The position numbers and the translations under genes are program-made. From contig VWPU01008494.1 of NCBI GenBank assembly GCA_013398955.1, positions 1 through 64,000 on the forward strand: 64,000 nt of DNA, written 5' to 3'. How positions within the stretch are numbered: the stretch's first letter is position 1; every line of letters begins with the position of its first letter. Source of the DNA: Callaeas wilsoni. Taxonomy: Eukaryota > Chordata > Aves > Passeriformes > Callaeidae. Of the stretch, positions 57,249 through 64,000 are shown piece by piece. The notes under the pieces are model-generated. The model did not search any database, was not told the DNA's origin, and saw nothing but the letters and a program-made list of their open reading frames with translations.

Positions 57249-57600
57249 CTAGCAAAACCCATTTAGACAGTCTTTATTAATTTTCAACGAGGTGCTCCGA
57301 ATGCGAGGCAAGGCCTGAGCAAGGAGCGAAGAGCAGTGCAGACACAGGCGTGACCCATGGAGCTCTGTGCTGGCCGGTAAAGAGAGTTCCCCTTGGCATG
57401 GGCCAGCCCTGGTCAGAAATAGATGAAGCTCTGGAAGCCAGATAGCCACATCGAGCCAGTGCAGGACTCTTGCTGATAAAGGTCTAATCCCAGCACCATG
57501 TCCCGCTCTGCAGCAAAAATGTGCCCTGAGAAGCCTGAGTTTCCAGCAATTATTGTGGAGCCTCAAGGGGTTTCCAGGATCTTCAGACACTCATTGGAAA
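57249..57600 (-). other. Possible transcript end or retrocopy remnant
   Basis: On the minus strand this stretch is GC- and CpG-richer than its flanks and is open in more than one frame. One frame runs 113 codons (57249-57590); another includes a protein-like GHIFAAERDMVLGLDLYQQ. It ends with AATTAATAAAG (AATAAA complement at 57273-57278), a good polyadenylation signal. I do not recognise a protein. It could be the last exon of an unknown transcript, a degraded retrocopy, or chance. No downstream GT-rich element or A tail is convincing. Confidence 0.15.
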
Positions 57601-58656
57601 ATGAGGAATTGCCAACTGTCCCATAGGAGCTCTAAGGTACCAGGCAAGGAAGGCATAGCACTTCAGCCGTGGACTCTGCCAGCTGAGTGGATCCTATGGA
57701 TTTAGTGTCTTCCTCCTCCCTGCCCTAAAAGAAATGTATTGAAAAGCACATTTTCAATCTCGTTTCAAGGGCACAAAGAAAGCACTTTCATTCTTGTCAG
57801 AATGTGTAATGTATTGGGACTAGAGACAATAAATATTTGTATCCTTAGGAGTTATGAGCCGTACTTAGTGGAGGTGATGAGTTTTACAAGGCAATGTAAG
57901 TAAGTAATGAATAAAACACAAGTGGGTCAATTCAGAGATTGTATAAAAAATTTGGGCCTGATTCTCATCTCACTGCCAGTTTACTCTAGCTTGTCATGAC
58001 AGCCTGAAGTAAAAAAAAAAAACAATGTTTTATGGGGTTATGGGGTGCCCTTACCCTTATTACTCACACAAGCAGTTGTAGAAGTGCAAGGCAGTTTAAA
58101 TACCGTTTTTATTCCTCTACATATTCACTGCTCAGTTTTTTCCAAATCAATTTTCATCCTTTAACTCTCAAGCACCAGCAGAGTTCTGTGTTGTGCTGTT
58201 TTCCTTTAACAAGGAAATGACTTAGTTTCATGGAAACAGCTCTCTGTAGAGTTGGTCAGATAAGATTTAAAAAAATGATTAGGTTCTTAAATACAATTGA
58301 AAAAGAGTGTGGAACTATTGTGTGCATGATTCTATCTCAACTATCTGAATAATGTATTTACATACAATTTGTGGCAAAAATGATAATGACAGCAGATTTG
58401 GAGTCTCTGGTGGGTCTCAGCTGCTTGGTGCTGATACATTTGTGTGCATGTAAGGACAGCTGCACCACTGTGCTGTACTTGTGCTTTACATAGCATAAAG
58501 GAGTTTTCACCAGTTCAAGCTGTTGGAGATTTCTGATACAGCCATGAATTGTTGTCTCTTTCAACAAGTGTGACTACATGGTCCAGAGGCAACATTCCCA
58601 GAAGCAGGAATTTTGGTTTGGTCCAGTTCACTGGTGTAGTTGAGGGTAAAAAGAGG

Positions 58657-58690
58657 TACTTTCATGTACTTTTCATGTACTTTTCATTTG
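58657..58690. repeat. 11-bp tandem repeat, about 3 units
   Basis: CTTTCATGTA is followed by two CTTTTCATGTA-like units, the last decaying to CTTTTCATTTG. A short local duplication. Confidence 0.85.
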
Positions 58691-59326
58691 CATAATATGG
58701 AATTTTTCTGTTTTTCGTTACTCAGCCTCACTGCAGAGGAAATGTATCCATTTCTTTATTTATGTCTAGAAAGACCTCTACCTAATCTTTGACCTGTGAT
58801 CCCTAAAGCCTCTAATCTTTTTTGTTCTCAGTGCTTAACTCTGTTGTCATGAGGTCTTTGAATCCGTGCCTCTGAATTCATCTGGGCTGCACTTGCTGCT
58901 CTGGGTGATGATGGTGGTAGTGGTGTCATTGATTAGCTGCAGGCTTCTCTATCTGAACTCAGCTAATAAGAATTTCTCAATTTCAGCAGATGTCTCTGCT
59001 CCATTGCCAAATGGGGAGTTTTTGGACTAGTGATGTGAAAGTCTAGAAACTTGCCACTTAGTTCACCACCTGGGGAGCTTCTCTGATGGTGTAAGAGCAG
59101 TTCAACAGAATGCAATTTTAAGAAATGCTGTATGTTCTCTTTTTTGTCCTATCAGTCTGAAAAATGTTTTTAAAGTCCAAATAAAAAAAAAAAAAAAAGA
59201 TGAACGTACAAACACAGGCACTAAAAATGTCTTATAAAGTATGCTTGTGTGCATCCTCACTAATATAGAAGCAATCGCATTACTACAGTGTCTAGATGAA
59301 CTACTGAGCCCTGTGCAGTCCAGATT

Positions 59327-60010
59327 CCAGATTCCCAGGTGCAGAATCTAGCACCTTCCCTTCTTGAACTTCATATGGTTGGTGATTGTCCAGCACTCTA
59401 ATTTGTTGAGGTCTTTCTGCAAGGCCTTATCTTCGAGGGAGTAAACAGCTCCTCCCAGTTCTTTATCACCTGGGAACTTGCTTAATATCCCTTCCAGTCC
59501 TGTGTCCAAGTCATTTATGGAGACGTTGAAGAGAACTGGGATGAGGATGGAGGCCTGCGGAACTCCACTAGTTCTGATGTCACCCCATTCACTACAATCC
59601 TTTGCACTTGATCCGCGAGCCAGTTGCTCACCCATCACATGACGTGTTTATCCAGCTGTGTGATGGACATTTTGTCCAGAAGGATCCTGTGAGAGAGAGT
59701 ATCGAAAGTGTTACTGAAATCCAAAAGGATTACGTCAACTGGTTTCTCTTGATCAGCTAGGTGGGTTACATTGTCATAAAAGGAAATCAAGTTCTATCAG
59801 CAGGACTTTCCTCTCACGAAACCATGCTGGCTGTGACTGGTGGCTGTGTTGTCCTTGAGGTGTTTTTCAATATCTCCCAGAATAATCTTCTCCATAACTA
59901 CCAGGAAATGAAGTGAGACTAATAAGCCTGTCATTTCTGAGGTTGCCCTTTTGCCCTTCTTGAAACCTGGGGCAATCCCAGCTTCCAATCAGCTGGGACA
60001 TTTCCGGAAT
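59327..60010 (-). mobile_element. CR1 LINE ORF2 fragment, same subfamily as 52078-53450
   Basis: The minus strand encodes degenerate CR1 reverse transcriptase. From upstream to downstream it reads APGFKKGKRATSEMTGL (finger region), EKIILGDIEKHLKD, SQHGFVRGKSC, GVPQASILIPVLF, NDLDTGLEGILSKFPGDKEL and ITNHMKFKKGRC. The FADD catalytic motif is replaced by FPGD, so the enzyme would be inactive even without the other frameshifts. Nucleotide similarity to the split copy at 52-53 kb is high (for example CACAGCCAGCATGG and CTCTCTCACAGGATCCTTCT in both), but it lies in the opposite orientation and has no LTR. Confidence 0.94.
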
Positions 60011-60980
60011 CCCAAGGCTGCTCAGCAGTGTCAAAGCCAGAAAATAAGAGATGCTACCATTGCCCTGAGGCAACTAAAGCTGCAGGAGAGAGGTGGAACT
60101 GCCACAAGCACAGAGATCAGGCACAGAGGGGACATCTGGATTGAGCTGTTGCTGAGCACTTTTTGTGGCTGAGATGGCTTAACCTTTATGCTGCCAGGTC
60201 TACAGCTGAATTATTTGAGGCCTGTCTTGTGTCCTTTTTGAGAAAGAGAAATCCAGCCTAGAGGTGTCCTATGTACTGTATCAAATGTAGTTCAAAGGAT
60301 GAGACAAAATGAATGCAAAAGTTTGAGGGACACATGGCAAAACTAAAACATGCACCATGTAGACATCTTAAGTCATGGGAGATTCATCCTGCCTTGTGAT
60401 TCAAGATACGATGTTGCTTTCTGTAATTTTTTTAAGATGGGGCATAGGGATTCCTAGATCAATGCAATCAAATAGAAAGAGAGCATGTGGTACAAACATC
60501 AAGGTGCAATACTGTGGACATTTACTTCAGTTTTAAATACTCTTCTAGGCAATAACAGGCAATGTGCTGAAAATATGGCCCGACATAAGGATCCTTTCAT
60601 TTTATAAGCCCACTTAAAGTTTCCATCTTTATAGTGTACTTGAAAAGAAGCAGTAATCTTAATCCCTACAATCTTGACCTCAAATTACATTTTAGTGTTT
60701 TCTCCATAGGGAAAGAGATGTGATGCAGATGGCATTACCTCATGAAAATCCTCATGGCAAAGTATGTTCCATTGCTACATGCACACTAACTCTGGAAAAT
60801 GCACAGTACCTCTTTTAGTGAAAATCTCTCTTCTTGAAAAAAATTCTGAAACCTGAGATAGGAAACCAGATAGGCCAAGAACTCCCATATTTTATGGAAA
60901 TCTCACCGTGAGTGTGTATTGAGCCAGATCTTTAGACAATGTAAGACTGGCGAAACTGAGATAGGGCCTTCTTTTCTTTT
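60011..60980. other. Unassigned stretch
   Basis: No gene is recognised. The first 50-100 bases may be further CR1 sequence too diverged to place. The remainder is AT-rich sequence with nothing to report. Confidence 0.45.
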
Positions 60981-61096
60981 GTGGTTAGCAGTGCTGGATT
61001 ACTACTCAGGAAATGTGGGTTCAACTGTGAATTCTGCAGCAAGCATGATGCAGCTGTTGGCAATTCAGAGCTGCCTTTGCTTCTGTGTGTAAAATG
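60981..61096 (+). repeat. tRNA-derived SINE relic
   Basis: GTGGTTAGCAGTGCTGGATT, ACTACTCAGGAAATGTGGGT and TCAACTGTGAATTCTGC resemble a SINE head with a weak A box (GTGGTTAG-like), the GGACTCAGGAAACCTGGG segment and a good B box (GGGTTCAACTG at 61017-61027). TTCTGTGTGTAAAATG near the end fits the TCTGTAAAATG box. Order and spacing agree with amniote tRNA-derived SINEs. Confidence 0.6.
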
Positions 61097-64000
61097 TAGC
61101 CAGCTCACTTCCCTGGCTTACCTGGGCACACCCGGGTGTGCTGCTACGGCAGTAGGATCAGTAGGGGTGTGTGTCCACAAAGATCACACACGTCTGGGTA
61201 AGGGTTGGTATTTTTTTTTTTCTGACATATTTAAGACCTCCTTTGTAAGTTTCGCTTTGGTCCAGGAGTGCCTTGGTACAAAATCCTAGGAACTCCTGGT
61301 TATCTGGATGAAAACAAACCTGTTGAAAATTAACCTTTTTTTTTTTTTTTTCGAGGTAAAGAGTTCTAATGATGGAAAACACCAAACCTTGGTTAAATAA
61401 GAAAAATAACCTCTTTGAGGCAAGCCTCTTTCCCATAAATTGAAACCTCTGAATGAAGTGCCTGCCAAAGAATGCTCTCTTCCTGGAACAGAGGGAGCAG
61501 AAAGCCAGCAACTTGCTTTGAATGTGTTGAACCAAATTTTAACAGCTATATCTACTTCTAGACTGACCCCGAGCCTGGCTTTTTTCTTTTCCTCACAAAT
61601 ACTACTACTGCTTCTTCCAATTCATTGGTATATTCCTTAAGGATTGCACTTAAACTTGGAGATTTCTGGAAGAAAATATCTTGAATATGAAGCTGATCAT
61701 AAAGCTACCAAAACCTTAATAATACTCCCTGCCCATTCTTGTGGTATAAAAATATAACTAATGTTAGTGCAGTGAACAGCAAGTGAGACTCTGGAGGGCT
61801 CTCTGGAAGTCTGTTTTGGCTATAGTATTACTTTTCCCTGTTTAACTTTGTAAACCTGTAATTGGCAATAAAGGAGACCGCACTTTTGCTTTTTTAACTA
61901 ATATTTATTTAAACCTTACCATAAGGTGCACATAGTGGTTTCTTTTGTTTCCAGCAGCATAAAATTCATAAGCAGAGACCAATTTATCATTCAAAAAATT
62001 ATTTTGTATTTTTAACCTAAAATGTCCAGCTTCACAATGTGTTTTTAAGAGACCTAGCCAGCTTCACAACGTCTTTTAAAAAGACCTAGCCAGCTTTTTT
62101 TCACAGCCTTTCAGTGCTCTCTTGTATGTGGGGGCTACTGTGTGGGATCTCGTACTGGAAATAGAGACCCCTTTGGATAAAGACAGAGACCTGTTCTCGA
62201 GACTTGTATCTGTGTTGGAGTCAGCCAGGCAAAGCTGCCTGATCTTGATTGTGCTGCCGTGCATCTGAAGTTACTTAATATAATTATTTCAAATGTGCAG
62301 CTACTTGCATACAAATACAGACTGAGCAGAGCACAGTGTTTGGAGCAATGTGTCTGTATTCCCTGATCATGCATGTTTTCAGAGTGGTTGTTTTCTCTTT
62401 GTGGCTAACAGGGGTTTTGCCTTTTATTTTCAGAGAAAAGAAGATACCTCTTCTAAGGTAACTTAAATAGGAAAAGAGAGACAGAACTGAAAAGACAAAG
62501 GGTAAACATTTTTGTAGAGATATACACGACACTGGTAGTGAAAGTAATATTTCCAGCGAAAGTGAAAGCTTTTAGCATTTCAAATAATCTGCTTTTTGTT
62601 GGAGAATGATCTTGTCTTCTGGCTCCGGTTTTAATTTTAAAAAATCATATTTTTTGGTAAAATGTTCATATACATGGCATTTAGGTTTCCATGTGTTTCA
62701 ATGTTTACTGTGAGTAATTTTCACTTAATCCACCCATTCAAGATGCATATTCTTTTAATTATGCTGAATCTTGCCTAGTGTGCAGTGCTAATGCTATACG
62801 AAGAGGACAATCATTTAAAGTAGAAAACACACCAGAATCCAGGAGGATAAACTAGGCAAAGAACCCTAGTGTGCTTGCCATGTTTTTTACACTTTCTAAA
62901 ACACCCTGAACTGCTCTATTTTGAAGTAGGAACATTAGACTAGATGAATCTTTAGCTTGACCCTGTTACAAGAGTTCTTATGTTTCACGTTACGAAGAGA
63001 AGAACATCTGGAAATAAAAGCTTTGTCTGAGGCTGGGCTGAGATTCTTGGTTGCCTTTTAAGAAAAATATCATGTTGATTGCTTTCATCATACAAATATG
63101 AACAACAGGAAAAATCTGTCAGCATTTGGTGAGATGTTGTGTCATAGCAGATAAAGTTTTTCTCAGCTCTGATTTCAGACTTTAATAGTGAAACCATCTG
63201 TTGAGGAGCTCATTTGTTTTGTTTTATTTATCACAGCGGATTATCTCTTCAGATAATATTTCACAAGATCCAAGGGAAAAGCAGTGAGAGATTTGGCTGC
63301 CTAGTTCATCAGCTGAAACTAAGAACATGCTCCTTTGCTGTCTTACAAGTGTCATTTAGGAGACTTGGACCATGGACCATCAATGTAGCAGAAACCCAAG
63401 GGAGCATAATGACTGCCTCCTTAGCTGGCACTGGCGCTCGGGGACACGACTAAAGACTTCCAGAGGCGAAATATGAGGTTAGGATGTGATAAAGGGCCAA
63501 GGCAGCCTGGCTGAGCAGGCTCCCATGAGCTGCGGGTAGCGCACCGTGGAAGCCATTGCATTACATAATGGGAAGTGCTCTGGTTTACACACAGAATATT
63601 GCTGGGCTCTGTAATCATCCCCTTCTTGTCTGAGTTCAGTGGCAGCTTTGAACTTACTGATTGCTTTGGCAGGAGCAAATGGGAGAGAAAAGAAGGGATT
63701 ACAGAGCAACTCCGCCATTATGGTGGTAAGCAACTTTCCCGGTTGTGGGAGGCTGACATTCCCCTAACATCTGGAGATCGTCCCTCGCAGCTGGTGGCTG
63801 CTGACTCTTCTCCACTGTAGCAGCATTTCCTCAGCTCCTTGGCACAGCAGGTGCTCCCAGCAGGAGTCTGCCTCTCTTCTTGTTGTGTCCCACCAGCTCT
63901 CTGGCTGCTGCCCCCAGTGCAGCACAGGAGGTACAAGGCGGACAGAAGAGGTCTGCTGACACAAATGGGACAGAGACCATGCAAGGGCTGATGGTGCTCA
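61097..64000. other. Unassigned stretch to the window end
   Basis: T runs lie near 61210-61220 and 61337-61351. A TATAAAAA near 61745 and an AATAAA at about 61868-61873 are separated by about 120 bp, a spacing seen in LTRs, but no TG...CA ends or second copy support one. A 32-bp tandem duplication at 62026-62096 is listed separately. From about 63400 onward CpG becomes more frequent and composition more even, which could mean a conserved element or the approach to a gene; no exon is recognisable. Confidence 0.4.
62026..62096. repeat. 32-bp tandem duplication, two full units plus a stub
   Basis: A unit beginning CCAGCTTCACAA and ending AGACCTAG occurs at 62026-62057 and 62058-62089, with a few substitutions between them. 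A third start, CCAGCTT, follows at 62090-62096. It is a local duplication, not a CRISPR-type array, since there are no spacers. Confidence 0.92.

Larger units (their letters stand above)
56531..59326. other. Unassigned stretch
   Basis: The 57249-57600 part is GC-richer and is listed separately. The rest shows AT-rich sequence, A runs at about 58009-58022 and 59182-59198, a short 11-bp tandem at 58657-58690 and no recognised exon. Confidence 0.45.

Noticed and set aside
61740..61880. A third LTR, from TATAAAAA and AATAAA spacing
   Set aside because: No TG...CA ends, no target duplication and no second copy in the window; both motifs are common in AT-rich DNA.
62026..62096. CRISPR-like array
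   Set aside because: Units are directly adjacent without spacers and the DNA is vertebrate; it is a simple tandem duplication.

Overview
The window looks like nuclear DNA from a bird. It contains seven separate remnants of avian-type CR1 LINEs, one of which is split by an LTR. One CR1 ends in the typical ATTCTATG-like 3' tail. There are also two copies of one solo LTR and a scatter of very old MIR/CORE-like SINE or LINE2 relics of the kind shared by amniotes. The DNA is AT-rich and CpG-poor with many microsatellites, and no Alu- or L1-like sequence was seen. The bird assignment is an inference from repeat content; the species cannot be named.

No protein-coding exon, rRNA or functional tRNA gene was recognised. 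The longest open frames (185, 153, 147, 141 and 138 codons) resemble no family I know, and most are of a size expected by chance in 64 kb. The window is therefore best read as intergenic or deep-intronic DNA, and no operon or pathway can be described.

Layout. 1-213: 3' region of a CR1 on the minus strand. 4408-4853: solo LTR on the minus strand with a 4-bp target duplication. 6915-7142: CR1 3' end on the plus strand, followed by a very GC- and CpG-rich islet (7305-7460) and an old SINE/L2 tail. 9-13 kb: old SINE relics, a tRNA-like relic and two CTCF-like motifs. 15-18.5 kb: several simple repeats. 21.6-25.5 kb: an ATTCC pentamer array and a perfect 92-bp direct repeat whose copies start 3,554 bp apart. 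31.5 kb: three perfect inverted repeats within 65 bp. 33.8-35.6 kb: SINE relics. 38.9-40.9 kb: a GC-richer stretch with inverted repeats. 43 kb: a long SINE/L2 relic. 45.6 and 48.9 kb: CR1 3' ends. 52.1-53.4 kb: CR1 reverse-transcriptase segment split by the second LTR copy. 55.3-56.5 kb: a 12-bp-arm hairpin, a SINE relic and a CR1 piece. 59.3-60.0 kb: another CR1 of the same subfamily on the minus strand. 61-64 kb: a SINE relic, a 32-bp tandem duplication and a CpG-richer end.

The most unusual items are the perfect 92-bp duplication with unrelated flanks, the inverted pair of solo LTRs of one family (one nested in a CR1), the three-palindrome cluster and the isolated CpG islet. I did not find a clearly new biological system. 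Alignments were made by eye against family patterns known to me, so all boundaries are approximate unless given as exact repeats.
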